From Streptomyces sp. NBC_01216 (GTDB lineage Bacteria; Actinomycetota; Actinomycetes; Streptomycetales; Streptomycetaceae), in assembly GCF_035994945.1 (NCBI RefSeq), contig NZ_CP108677.1, forward strand, positions 5,394,001 through 5,458,000: a stretch of DNA of 64,000 bases, written 5' to 3'. Below, one piece after another: positions 35,449 to 43,997 of the stretch. Below the pieces are notes generated by a model that saw only the letters and a program-made list of their open reading frames with translations, had not been told where the DNA came from and did no database searches. Numbering within the stretch: position 1 is the first letter of the stretch; every line of letters begins with the position of its first letter. The translations under genes and the position numbers were made by a program.

Positions 35449-36072
35449 TTAGGCGCGCGGGGCGCAGCCCAGGACGTGGGCCTTGACGAGCGAGCCGATG
35501 TCCGGGTCGCCGCGTCGGAATGCCTCCACGAGCTCCTGGTGTTCCTCGGCGTAGGACTTCTGGACCGTGCCAAGCCAGCGGATCGACAGTGCCGTGAAGA
35601 CCTCGATGCCCAGGCCCTCCCAGGTGTGCAGTAGCACGCTGTTCCCGGCCGCCTTCACCAGCTCGCGGTGGAAGGCCACCGTGTGCCGCACCTGCGCCGT
35701 CCCGTCCGCCGTACGGTCGGCCTCGTACAGCGCCGTCACGTGCGGTTCCAGCGTCGAGCAGTCGGCCGCGAGCCGCCCGGCGGCCAGCTCGGCCGCGATC
35801 TGCTCCAGCCCGGCCCGGACGGGGTAGCTCTCCTCCAGGTCGGCGGCGGTGAGGTTCCGCACCCGCACGCCCTTGTTGGGCGCCGACTCGATCAGCCGCA
35901 GCGACTCCAGCTCGCGCAGGGCCTCCCGGACCGGTGTCTGGCTGACCTCCAGCTCGGTGGCGATCCGCCGCTCCACGATCCGCTCCCCCGGCTTCCAGCG
36001 CCCGCTGACGATGCCCTCCACGATGTGCTCGCGGATCTGCTCGCGGAGCGAGTGGACGACAGGGATGGTCAT
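35449..36072 (-). CDS. GntR family regulator, FadR subfamily (FCD domain)
   Basis: A 207-residue regulator. The N-terminal winged helix runs from LREQIREHIVEGIVSGRWKP to VSQTPVREALRELESLRLIE. The C-terminal FCD domain, helical and able to bind a metal and a carboxylate ligand, includes EESYPVRAGLEQIAAELAAG, ALYEADRTADG and HTVAFHRELVKAAGNSVLLH. The site between aceE and the E2/E3 genes suggests that it senses pyruvate, lactate or another organic acid and controls this cluster (inference). AAGGAG precedes the ATG, and a TATTGT -10 candidate is at 36107-36112. The stop codon adjoins the element at 35287-35448. Confidence 0.9.
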   Translation of the reverse strand: MTIPVVHSLREQIREHIVEGIVSGRWKPGERIVERRIATELEVSQTPVREALRELESLRLIESAPNKGVRVRNLTAADLEESYPVRAGLEQIAAELAAGRLAADCSTLEPHVTALYEADRTADGTAQVRHTVAFHRELVKAAGNSVLLHTWEGLGIEVFTALSIRWLGTVQKSYAEEHQELVEAFRRGDPDIGSLVKAHVLGCAPRA

Positions 36073-36114
36073 GGAGCAGCTCCTTAGGGAGGGCGTTGAC
36101 CTTTAGACAATACG

Positions 36115-36156
36115 GCGGCGCCCCCGTCCGGAAACACTGCCGGACGGGGGCGCCGC
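36115..36156 (-). terminator. sucB terminator
   Basis: A 17-bp stem (36115-36131 with 36140-36156, GCGGCGCCCCCGTCCGG) with an 8-base loop, 58 bases beyond the sucB stop codon and just upstream of the GntR promoter region. Confidence 0.75.
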
Positions 36157-36213
36157 TGGTGAGGCTTGTTACAGCTCGGTAGCTTGCGCTTCCGGGCCGC
36201 GGGCCTCAAGGTC

Positions 36214-37938
36214 TCACAGCCCGAGCTCGACCTCGAACTCGCCGGCCTCGAGAATCGCCTTCACCGCGGTGAGGTAGCGGGCGGCGTCGGCGCCGTCCAC
36301 CAGACGGTGGTCGTAGGACAGCGTCAGGTAGGTCATGTCACGGACGCCGATCACGGTGCCCTCGGCGGTCTCGATGACGGCCGGGCGCTTCACCGTCGCG
36401 CCGATGCCCAGGATGGCGACCTGGTTCGGCGGAACGATGATCGTGTCGAACAGCGCACCGCGCGAGCCGGTGTTGCTGATCGTGAAGGTCGCGCCGGACA
36501 GCTCGTCCGGAGTGATCTTCCCGGCGCGGACCTTGCCCGCGAGGTCGGCGGTGGCCTTGGAGATACCGGCGATGTTCAGGTCGCCCGCACCCTTGATGAC
36601 CGGGGTCATCAGACCCTTCTCGGAGTCCACGGCGATGCCGATGTTCTCCGAGTCGAAGTACGAGACGGTGCCCTCGCCCTCGTTGATCCGGGCGTTGATG
36701 ACCGGGTGGGCCTTCAGCGCCTGGGCCGCCGCCTTCACGAAGAACGGCATCGGGGACAGCTTGACGCCCTCGCGGGCGGCGAAGGACGCCTTCGCCTGCT
36801 CGCGCAGCTTCATCAGCTTGGTGATGTCGACCTCGACGACCGAGGACAGCTGGGCCTGGCCGTGCAGCGCCTTCATCATGTTGTCGCCGATGACCTTGCG
36901 CATGCGCGTCATCTTGACGGTCTGACCGCGCAGCGGGGACGCCTCGAGGGTCGGGGCCTTCGACGCGGCCGGAGCGGCGGCGGGGGCCGGGGCGGCCTTC
37001 TTGGCCTCGGCGGCGGCGAGCACGTCCTGCTTGCGGATACGGCCACCGACGCCGCTGCCCTTGACGGCCGTCAGGTCGACACCGTTCTCGGTGGCGAGCT
37101 TGCGGACCAGCGGGGTCACGTAGGCGCCGTCGTCCGCCGGCTCGGAGACCTGCGGGGCCGGGGTGGCGGCGGGGGCCGGAGCCACCGGGGCGGGGGCCGC
37201 GGGGACCGGAGCCGGAGCGGCAGGGGCCGGGGCAGGGGCCGGGGCAGGCGCCGCAGCAGCAGCAGCAGCGGGGGCCGGGGCGGCGGCGGGGGCCGGGGCG
37301 GGGGCCGGGGCGGCACCCGCGGCACCGATGACGGCCAGCTTGGCGCCGACCTCGGCGGTCTCGTCCTCGGCGACGACGATCTCCAGCAGGACACCCGACG
37401 CGGGGGCGGGGATCTCGGTGTCGACCTTGTCGGTCGATACCTCGAGCAGCGGCTCGTCGGCCTCGACGGTCTCGCCGACCGACTTGAGCCAGCGGGTGAC
37501 GGTGCCCTCGGTGACCGACTCGCCCAGCGCGGGCAGCACGACGTCGGTGCCGGAGGCGCCACCGGCCGGAGCGGCGGCGGGCGCCTCGGCCGCGGGGGCC
37601 GGGGCGGGAGCGGCCGGAGTCTCGGCGGCCGGAGCGGCCGGAGCCTCCGGAGCGGGGGCGGCGGCGGGCTCGGCGGCCGGGGCGGCGGCGGGCGCGCCCG
37701 AGCCGTCGTCGATGATCGCCAGCTCGGCGCCGACCTCGACGGTCTCGTCCTCGGCGACCTTGATGGAGGCCAGGACACCCGACGCGGGGGCGGGGATCTC
37801 GGTGTCGACCTTGTCGGTCGATACCTCGAGCAGCGGCTCGTCGGCCTCGACGCGCTCGCCCTCGGCCTTGAGCCAGCGGGTGACGGTGCCCTCGGTGACG
37901 CTCTCGCCGAGCGCCGGCAGGGTTACGGAAACCGACAT
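36214..37938 (-). CDS. sucB: Dihydrolipoamide acyltransferase (E2) with two lipoyl domains
   Basis: A 574-residue E2 protein. Two lipoyl domains, at about residues 2-77 and 130-205, each carry the modified lysine in [19 protein letters not shown]. Long Ala/Pro-rich linkers separate the domains. A peripheral subunit-binding domain lies near residue 275-310 ([20 protein letters not shown]). The catalytic domain ends with [19 protein letters not shown], whose His and Asp act in acyl transfer. It is usually annotated as 2-oxoglutarate dehydrogenase E2, but in actinobacteria this E2 serves the pyruvate dehydrogenase, and probably both, so it fits the neighbouring aceE. It is in an operon with lpdA (101-base gap). 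The lipoyl coding segments contain an 82-base identical repeat. Confidence 0.95.
   Translation of the reverse strand: MSVSVTLPALGESVTEGTVTRWLKAEGERVEADEPLLEVSTDKVDTEIPAPASGVLASIKVAEDETVEVGAELAIIDDGSGAPAAAPAAEPAAAPAPEAPAAPAAETPAAPAPAPAAEAPAAAPAGGASGTDVVLPALGESVTEGTVTRWLKSVGETVEADEPLLEVSTDKVDTEIPAPASGVLLEIVVAEDETAEVGAKLAVIGAAGAAPAPAPAPAAAPAPAAAAAAAPAPAPAPAPAAPAPVPAAPAPVAPAPAATPAPQVSEPADDGAYVTPLVRKLATENGVDLTAVKGSGVGGRIRKQDVLAAAEAKKAAPAPAAAPAASKAPTLEASPLRGQTVKMTRMRKVIGDNMMKALHGQAQLSSVVEVDITKLMKLREQAKASFAAREGVKLSPMPFFVKAAAQALKAHPVINARINEGEGTVSYFDSENIGIAVDSEKGLMTPVIKGAGDLNIAGISKATADLAGKVRAGKITPDELSGATFTISNTGSRGALFDTIIVPPNQVAILGIGATVKRPAVIETAEGTVIGVRDMTYLTLSYDHRLVDGADAARYLTAVKAILEAGEFEVELGL
37387..37468. 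repeat. Direct repeat in the second lipoyl domain of sucB
   Basis: 82 bases identical to 37771-37852, offset by exactly 384 bases (128 codons). It encodes the lipoylated loop of lipoyl domain 2. Confidence 0.85.
37771..37852. repeat. Direct repeat in the first lipoyl domain of sucB
   Basis: 82 bases identical to 37387-37468, encoding the lipoylated loop of lipoyl domain 1. Flanking codons differ between the two domains, so identity is limited to this block. Confidence 0.85.
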
Positions 37939-38039
37939 GGTTTCAGTTGCTCCTAACGGTGGAGTCTCCCCGGCTCGCGCGGAGCGTCGAGCGAGGGGAA
38001 GTGCGGAATGTGGTCGTCGCGCCCGTGTGAGCTGGTGCG

Positions 38040-39428
38040 TCAGTCGTGGGAGTGGAGAGGCTTGCCCGCGAGGGCCAGGTGAGCCTCGCCGAGTGCCTCG
38101 TTCTGCGTCGGGTGGGCGTGGATGAGCTGCGCGACCTCGGACGGCAGCGCCTCCCAGTTGTAGATCAGCTGCGCTTCGCCGACCTGCTCGCCCATACGGT
38201 CACCGACCATGTGGACGCCGACCACGGCACCGTCCTTGACCTGGACGAGCTTGATCTCGCCCGCGGTCTTGAGGATCTTGCTCTTGCCGTTGCCCGCGAG
38301 GTTGTACTTGAGGGCGACGACCTTGTCCGCGCCGTAGATCTCCTTGGCCTTGGCCTCGGTGATGCCGACGGAGGCGACCTCGGGGTGGCAGTACGTCACC
38401 CGCGGAACGCCTTCGTAGTCGATCGGTACGGTCCGCAGACCGGCCAGCCGCTCCGCCACCAGGATGCCCTCGGCGAAGCCGACGTGCGCGAGCTGGAGGG
38501 TCGGGACGAGGTCGCCCACGGCCGAGATCGTCGGCACGTTGGTGCGCATGTACTCGTCGACGACGACGTGGCCGCGTTCCATCGCGACGCCCTGCTCCTC
38601 GTAGCCCAGGCCGGCCGAGACCGGGCCGCGGCCGATCGCGACCAGCAGGACCTCCGCCTCGAAGGTCTTGCCGTCGGCCAGGGTCACCTTGACGCCGCTG
38701 TCGGTGTACTCGGCGGACTGGAAGAACGTACCGAGGTTGAATTTGATGCCGCGCTTGCGGAAGGCGCGCTCAAGAAGCTTGGAGCTGTTCTCGTCCTCGG
38801 CCGGGACCAGGTGCTTCAGGCCCTCGACGACCGTGACCTCGGTGCCGAAGGACTTCCACGCGGACGCGAACTCGACGCCGATGACACCGCCGCCGAGGAT
38901 GATCGCGGACTCGGGGACGCGGTCGAGCGTCAGCGCGTGGTCCGAGGAGATGATCCGGTTGCCGTCGATCTCCAGGCCGGGCAGCGACTTCGGTACGGAG
39001 CCGGTGGCCAGGAGGATGTGACGCCCCTCGACGCGACGGCCGTCCACGTCCACTGAGGTCGGGGAGGAGAGGCGGCCGTGACCCTCGATGTAGGTCACCT
39101 TGCGGGAGGCGACCAGACCCTGCAGGCCCTTGTACAGGCCCGAGATCACGTCGTCCTTGTACTTGTGCACGGCCTTGATGTCGATGCCCTCGAAGGATGC
39201 CTTGACACCGAACTGCTCCGCCTCGCGCGCCTGGTCGGCGACCTCTCCGGCGTGCAGCAGGGCCTTCGTGGGGATGCAGCCGTTGTGCAGGCAGGTGCCG
39301 CCGAGCTTGCTCTTCTCGATCAGTGCGACGTCCAGGCCCAGCTGCGCTCCGCGCAGCGCCGCGGCATAACCGCCGCTACCGCCGCCGAGGATCACTAGGT
39401 CGAAAACGGTGCTGGCGTCGTTCGCCAC
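38040..39428 (-). CDS. lpdA: Dihydrolipoamide dehydrogenase (E3)
   Basis: A 462-residue flavoenzyme that reoxidises dihydrolipoyl-E2 with NAD. Landmarks are the FAD loop [20 protein letters not shown], the redox-active disulfide [20 protein letters not shown], the NAD loop [38 protein letters not shown], and the C-terminal His-Glu pair in [20 protein letters not shown]. The GTG at 39428 ([12 protein letters not shown]) is chosen because GGAGG is 7 bases upstream; longer frames start in non-conserved sequence. sucB follows after 101 bases on the same strand. It likely serves the pyruvate and 2-oxoglutarate dehydrogenases. Confidence 0.97.
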   Translation of the reverse strand: MANDASTVFDLVILGGGSGGYAAALRGAQLGLDVALIEKSKLGGTCLHNGCIPTKALLHAGEVADQAREAEQFGVKASFEGIDIKAVHKYKDDVISGLYKGLQGLVASRKVTYIEGHGRLSSPTSVDVDGRRVEGRHILLATGSVPKSLPGLEIDGNRIISSDHALTLDRVPESAIILGGGVIGVEFASAWKSFGTEVTVVEGLKHLVPAEDENSSKLLERAFRKRGIKFNLGTFFQSAEYTDSGVKVTLADGKTFEAEVLLVAIGRGPVSAGLGYEEQGVAMERGHVVVDEYMRTNVPTISAVGDLVPTLQLAHVGFAEGILVAERLAGLRTVPIDYEGVPRVTYCHPEVASVGITEAKAKEIYGADKVVALKYNLAGNGKSKILKTAGEIKLVQVKDGAVVGVHMVGDRMGEQVGEAQLIYNWEALPSEVAQLIHAHPTQNEALGEAHLALAGKPLHSHD

Positions 39429-39769
39429 GTCACGTCCTCCATGCATGTGCGCCGGTCGCCGGTCTCCGATGACCGGGCGGCGGCTGGTGTTCGGCCGCTT
39501 GTATGTCGGCCCTGTGGTGGGGGCCCTGTCCTGCCGGGAACCCATCTTCGCACTTGTTGACGGAAGGCGGGACGCGGGGCCGGTGTGTGAGACCGGGTGA
39601 TCATCCGTACGCGCGGGTCACCGGGGTGGCGGAACGTACGGATTTCGTCCCGGGCGTACGTCCGCGCGCCGGAAACGGTGCCCGCCCCGGAGACACACGG
39701 CTCCGGCGCGGGAGACGCGGACGGCCCCGGGAAAAGGCTCCCGGGGCCGTGCCGTCGGCGGCCGGCCGG
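39429..39769. other. Intergenic region between pepA and lpdA
   Basis: 341 bases holding the pepA terminator (39721-39750) and the lpdA-sucB promoter region. No convincing gene. Confidence 0.6.
39721..39750 (-). terminator. pepA terminator hairpin
   Basis: A 12-bp perfect stem (39721-39732 with 39739-39750, ACGGCCCCGGGA) and a 6-base loop, 20 bases beyond the pepA stop codon. Confidence 0.75.
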
Positions 39770-41281
39770 TCAGACCGTGCCGTCGGCGGTGCGCTCGGCC
39801 AGCTTCACCAGCGTGCGGACCGCGGAGCCGGTGCCGCCCTTGGGGGTGTAGCCGTACGGCGCGCCCTCGTGGAAGGCCGGGCCCGCGATGTCGAGGTGAG
39901 CCCAGGTGATGCCCTCGCCGACGAACTCCTGCAGGAACAGGCCGGCGACCAGGCCGCCGCCCATCCGCTCGCCCATGTTGGCGATGTCGGCGGTCGGGGA
40001 GTCCATGCCCTTGCGCAGGTCGGCGGGCAGCGGCATCGGCCAGGACTGCTCGCCGACCTCCTCGGCGATCTCGTGGATCGCGGTCCGGTAGTCGTCGTCG
40101 TTGGCCATGATGCCGAAGGTGCGGTTGCCCAGGGCCAGGACCATGGCTCCCGTCAGGGTCGCCACGTCGATGATCGCGTCCGGGTGCTCCTCGGAGGCCC
40201 GGGTCAGCGCGTCGGCCAGGACGAGCCGGCCCTCGGCGTCGGTGTTGAGCACCTCCACCGTCTTGCCGCTGTACATGCGCAGCACGTCACCGGGGCGGGT
40301 GGCCGAGCCCGACGGCATGTTCTCGGCCAGCGCCAGCCAGCCGGTGACGTTGACGGCGACGCCGATGCGGGCGGCGGCGACGACCGCGGCGAACACGGCG
40401 GCGGCGCCGCTCATGTCGCACTTCATCGTCTCGTTGTGACCGGCCGGCTTCAGGGAGATGCCGCCCGAGTCGTAGGTGATGCCCTTGCCGACCAGAGCGA
40501 GCGTCTTCTCCGCCTCCGGGTGGGTGTAGGCGATCCGGACCAGGCGCGGCGGGTTCTCGGAACCGACGCCGACGCCGAGGATGCCGCCGTACCCGCCCTT
40601 GGCCAGCGCTTTCTCGTCCAGGATCTGGACCTTGAGGCCGTGCTCCTTGCCCGCGGCCTGCGCCTCGGCGGCGAAGGCGGCCGGGGTCAGGTCGTTCGGC
40701 GGCATGTTGATCAGGTCGCGGGCGCGCTTGATCTCCTCGGTCAGCGCCTGGGCCCGCTCGGCGGCGGCCTTGTGGGCTTTGTCGCGCGGCTTGGCGCCGA
40801 GGAGGGCGACCTCGGCGAGCGGCTTGCGCGCCTCGCCGTTCTTGGCGTCCTGGTAGGCGGTGTAGGCGTAGGCGCCGAGCAGCGCGCCCTCCGCGACCGC
40901 CCCGGCGTCCTCGGCGGTGGCGATCGGCAGCGCGAACGCGGCCTTCTTCGAACCGGCCAGGGCGCGCGCGGCGGTACCGGCGGCGCGGCGCACGGTCTCG
41001 GTGTCGAAGCCCTCGCCGTCCTCGGGGGCGGTGCCCAGGCCGACGGCCAGGACGACGGGGGCCTTCAGGCCGGCGGGGGCGGGCAGCTTGGTCGCCTCAC
41101 CCTCGGCACCCGACGCACCGAGGGTCTCGAGGACGGCGGCGAGCTTTCCGTCGAACGCCTGGTCCACGGCCTCGGCGCCCGGGGCGACGACCAGGGCCTT
41201 GCCGGACTTGGCGACGCCGACGACGAGGATGTCGGCGCGCAGCGTCGCCGCACCGGCGGTGCTGAGAGTGAGAGCAGTCAC
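39770..41281 (-). CDS. pepA: Leucyl aminopeptidase (M17 family)
   Basis: A 503-residue di-metal aminopeptidase that releases N-terminal residues from peptides in the cytosol. The catalytic half contains VGKGITYDSGGISLKPAG, NMPSGSATRPGDVLRMYSGK and the family signature NTDAEGRLVLADAL. Metal ligands (Lys, Asp, Glu) are present in these motifs. The N-terminal domain (VTALTLSTAGAATLRADIL) is the usual M17 regulatory domain. I start at GTG 41281, since the frame further upstream is not conserved; the ribosome site is weak there. In Streptomyces this gene lies near the PDH cluster. Confidence 0.95.
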   Translation of the reverse strand: MTALTLSTAGAATLRADILVVGVAKSGKALVVAPGAEAVDQAFDGKLAAVLETLGASGAEGEATKLPAPAGLKAPVVLAVGLGTAPEDGEGFDTETVRRAAGTAARALAGSKKAAFALPIATAEDAGAVAEGALLGAYAYTAYQDAKNGEARKPLAEVALLGAKPRDKAHKAAAERAQALTEEIKRARDLINMPPNDLTPAAFAAEAQAAGKEHGLKVQILDEKALAKGGYGGILGVGVGSENPPRLVRIAYTHPEAEKTLALVGKGITYDSGGISLKPAGHNETMKCDMSGAAAVFAAVVAAARIGVAVNVTGWLALAENMPSGSATRPGDVLRMYSGKTVEVLNTDAEGRLVLADALTRASEEHPDAIIDVATLTGAMVLALGNRTFGIMANDDDYRTAIHEIAEEVGEQSWPMPLPADLRKGMDSPTADIANMGERMGGGLVAGLFLQEFVGEGITWAHLDIAGPAFHEGAPYGYTPKGGTGSAVRTLVKLAERTADGTV

Positions 41282-41689
41282 GGTGGTGAAATCTCGCTTC
41301 CATTGAGTTCTGTGGCGGTCGAGGGATGGGCCGACCGTGCCCGCCGCATAGTATTTCGGCCCGGAGAGCGCCGAGAACGAGCCTACGCTCGCTGTTCGCG
41401 TCCGCTCACGGCGACGGTGACGCGCTCGTCCGAGGTGTCTCCTCCACGTGTACCGCCGGGGCGGTGCCCGGGCCAAGGCCCGGGGCGTGATGCCGTCGCG
41501 CGAGGGGTGCCGCGGCGCGGGGCCCGCCGGGCCGGCGGCGCGGGCCTCTCACGAGGGGGTCCTCGCCCCCCGGGGAGGATGCCCCGGTCCTCTCGCCGTG
41601 GCCGGTGCCCCTTCTTCCGGTGGCGGTGCGGTCCGAGGCCGCCGGGACCGTGCCGGGGCCCGGCGACAATGGCGTGAAAGCGGCGGCCG
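41282..41689. other. Intergenic region between pepA and cobS
   Basis: 408 bases, very GC-rich. Several open frames exist on both strands, but all are Gly/Ala/Pro/Arg-rich shadow sequence. I see no gene, no riboswitch fold and no clear terminator. Confidence 0.55.
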
Positions 41690-42454
41690 TCAGCCCAGCG
41701 TCAGCGCGACCAGCACCGCGGTCGCCGCCGTCTCCTCCACCGCCCCGAACACGTCGCCCGTCACTCCGCCGAACCTCCGCACACACCGGCGCAGCAGCAG
41801 CGCAGCCGCGCCGAGGCCCGCTCCCGCGGCCAGCACGTACCGGACGGCGTCATACGGGGAGAACAGCGCGCCCGCCGCCGCGCACAGCAGCAGGACCAGG
41901 CCGGTGACCAGCGTCGCGGCACGCGCCGGGACGGTCGAGGCGACGATCGCGCCGAGCCCTTCCGGGCGGGCCGCCGGGACACCGGCGCGGGAGGCGTGGG
42001 TGAGCGCGAGACGGGCGACGGTGGCGGCGAGGGCGGCGGCGACCGTGCCGGGCGCCCAGCCCTCGCCGTACAGCCGGGAGAGGGCCGCGACCTGGGCGAG
42101 CAGTGTGAGGAGCAGCACGACGACGCCGAACGGTCCGATGTCGGACCGCTTCATGATCCGCAGGGCGTCCTCCGCGGGCTTCGCGCTGCCGAGCCCGTCC
42201 GCGGTGTCCGCCAGACCGTCCAGGTGCAGACCGCGGGTCAGCAGCGCCGGTACGGCGGTGGTGATCACGGCCGCGAGGAGCGGGCCCGCGCCGAGCAGCA
42301 GGAACACGCCGCCGAGCGCGGCCGAGAGGAGACCGACGACCAGGCCGGCCAGCGGGGCCCACAGCATGCCGGAGCGTGCCGCGTCCCGGTCCCAGCGGGT
42401 GATGCGGGCGGGAAGCACCGTGAGGGTGCCGAAGGCGAAACGCAGGCCGTCCAT
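41690..42454 (-). CDS. cobS: Adenosylcobinamide-GDP ribazoletransferase
   Basis: A 254-residue integral membrane enzyme that joins adenosylcobinamide-GDP and alpha-ribazole to give cobalamin. The family signature is LLTRGLHLDGLADTADGLGS, with the acidic residues that bind metal, followed by RIMKRSDIGPFGVVVLLLTL and LTHASRAGVPAARPEGLGAI. Several membrane helices are clear (LVVGLLSAALGGVFLLLGA, ATLVTGLVLLLCAAAG). The start at 42454 (MDGLRFAFGTLTVLP) is the family start. It is separated from cobT and cobU by membrane genes, but all belong to the late cobalamin pathway. Confidence 0.94.
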   Translation of the reverse strand: MDGLRFAFGTLTVLPARITRWDRDAARSGMLWAPLAGLVVGLLSAALGGVFLLLGAGPLLAAVITTAVPALLTRGLHLDGLADTADGLGSAKPAEDALRIMKRSDIGPFGVVVLLLTLLAQVAALSRLYGEGWAPGTVAAALAATVARLALTHASRAGVPAARPEGLGAIVASTVPARAATLVTGLVLLLCAAAGALFSPYDAVRYVLAAGAGLGAAALLLRRCVRRFGGVTGDVFGAVEETAATAVLVALTLG

Positions 42455-42531
42455 CGGGGCAGCGTAATCGGCGCCTCCGGCCGGTAAATTACGCGTATCC
42501 GACCAAAACATACAGAACAGAAGCGGGTGGC

Positions 42532-43329
42532 ATGGGTCACTGGTTCACGCGCAACTTCATCGAGCCGGGCAAACTCCCGACGCTGCTCGCTCTGGTCTCC
42601 TTCCTCCTCACCTTCGTGATCACCCGGACGATCACCCGGCTCATCCGGGCGGGGAAGGGGCCGTTCCGGAACGTCTCCTCCGCCGGCGGGCTGCACATCC
42701 ACCATGTCGTCCCGGGGGTCGTCCTCACCGTCCTCGGCGGCTTCGGCGCCGTCGCGAGCGACCGGCACGGGGCCGGGGCGGTGCTTTTCGCCATCGTCTT
42801 CGGGATCGGCGCGGGGCTCGTGCTCGACGAGTTCGCGCTGATCCTCCACCTCGACGACGTGTACTGGTCCGAACAGGGCCGCCAGAGCGTCGAGGTCGTG
42901 GTGCTCACCGCCGCGCTGGTCATGCTGGTCCTGGCCGGCTTCTCGCCCCTCGGAGTCAACGACGTCAGCAGTGACGAACGGCAGAGCCGCGTCACCCTGA
43001 TCGCCGGCGTGCTGGTGAACGTCCTGTTCATCCTGATGTCGTTGGTGAAGGGGAAGTTCCGCATCGCCGTCATCGGGGCGCTCGTGCCGTTCGTCGCCGT
43101 CGTCGGTGCCGTCCGGCTGGCCCGCCCCGGGTCCTGGTGGTCCCGCCACTTCTACCGCCGCCGCCACCGGGCCCGAGCCCGCTCGCGCCTGCGTACCTAC
43201 CGGCACGACCGGCGCTGGAACCGGGTGCGGCGAAAGGTTCAGGACGTGATCGGAGGCTTCCAGGAACGCGTCCCGACGCGGGACTCCGGGCCCCGCTCCG
43301 GTGCGGGCCCCGGCCCCGAGGGCGGCTGA
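42532..43329 (+). CDS. Integral membrane protein, unknown function
   Basis: A 265-residue protein with several membrane helices in residues 15-200 (LPTLLALVSFLLTFVITRTI, VVPGVVLTVLGGFGAVAS, VEVVVLTAALVMLVLAGFSP). Conserved-looking acidic and His residues occur in GGLHIHHVVPG and LVLDEFALILHLDDVYWSEQ, a pattern that could coordinate metal. The C-terminus is strongly basic (RRRHRARARSRLRTYRHDRR) and likely cytoplasmic. I do not recognise a characterised family. Its last 91 bases overlap the convergent rhomboid-like gene, one of the longest antisense overlaps in the window. Confidence 0.78.
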   Translation: MGHWFTRNFIEPGKLPTLLALVSFLLTFVITRTITRLIRAGKGPFRNVSSAGGLHIHHVVPGVVLTVLGGFGAVASDRHGAGAVLFAIVFGIGAGLVLDEFALILHLDDVYWSEQGRQSVEVVVLTAALVMLVLAGFSPLGVNDVSSDERQSRVTLIAGVLVNVLFILMSLVKGKFRIAVIGALVPFVAVVGAVRLARPGSWWSRHFYRRRHRARARSRLRTYRHDRRWNRVRRKVQDVIGGFQERVPTRDSGPRSGAGPGPEGG

Positions 43330-43997
43330 CCGCCGGCCCGCCGCCTGCGCCACCGGAGCCGGTCGGCGACCGCCGTGATCAACAGGACGGCCGTGATCGC
43401 CGCCAGGTGCTCCTTGCCCGCGAGGTTGTTCTTGACCAGCACCTCGGCGACCATCGCGACGATCACCGCCGCGCCGGTCCAGTACGCCCGGTAGCGGTGG
43501 CACACGTACACCGCCAGACCCACCACGGCCGCCGACGGGCCGGTGTCGGTCACCCGGGCGTCCGAGGCGGGCAGACCGAACGGGCTGTCGGGACCGAGCG
43601 CGACGGCGGCCCGCGCGTACAGGGTGCCGGCCGACGTCGCCGCGTAGGCGATCACCAGGGTCCGCCACCGCCCCAGCGCGAGCTCGGCGATCCCGAACAC
43701 CACCAGGACCTGTGCCAGGGCGCCCCACACCGGCAGGTCGAGCGCCGGGACGAAGAGCGACAGCGGGGTCCGCAGCAGCGCCGCCCACCAGGGGTCCTCG
43801 GCCCGGACCGCGCCGACGTCCTGGACGGCCCGGTAGCCCCAGTCCTGGTTCTGCGCGATCTGGAACAGGCCGATGAGGCAGACCGCCGCCACCGTCATCG
43901 GTATCGCCCGCCAGGTGCGGGCGGTCAGCCGGGTCCGGACGACGGCCGCCAGCGGCCCCCACTCGCGGCGGGCGAAGCCCCGCGCCGCGGCTCTCAC
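43239..43997 (-). CDS. Rhomboid-like membrane protein
   Basis: A 252-residue membrane protein with about six helices (IPMTVAAVCLIGLFQIAQNQ, VWGALAQVLVVFGIAELALG, SAAVVGLAVYVCHRYRA, LAAITAVLLITAVADRL). It fits the Rhomboid_2-like group of actinobacterial proteins: a possible Ser in PSAAVVG, but no clear GxSG/His dyad as in active rhomboid proteases, so proteolytic activity is doubtful. The GTG start at 43997 overlaps the stop codon of the upstream lysyltransferase-like gene (GTGA at 43994-43997), so the two are translationally coupled. The C-terminal tail is Gly/Pro-rich and is encoded opposite the end of the gene at 42532-43329. Confidence 0.72.
   Translation of the reverse strand: MRAAARGFARREWGPLAAVVRTRLTARTWRAIPMTVAAVCLIGLFQIAQNQDWGYRAVQDVGAVRAEDPWWAALLRTPLSLFVPALDLPVWGALAQVLVVFGIAELALGRWRTLVIAYAATSAGTLYARAAVALGPDSPFGLPASDARVTDTGPSAAVVGLAVYVCHRYRAYWTGAAVIVAMVAEVLVKNNLAGKEHLAAITAVLLITAVADRLRWRRRRAGGQPPSGPGPAPERGPESRVGTRSWKPPITS

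Noticed and set aside
36166..37956. Gly/Arg-rich + strand open frame opposite sucB
   Set aside because: It is the reverse complement of the Ala/Pro-rich linkers of the E2 protein and has no recognisable domain.
41282..42531. Cobalamin riboswitch near cobS
   Set aside because: No conserved B12-box or the long paired fold could be recognised; the same holds upstream of the cobU fusion (48203-48293).
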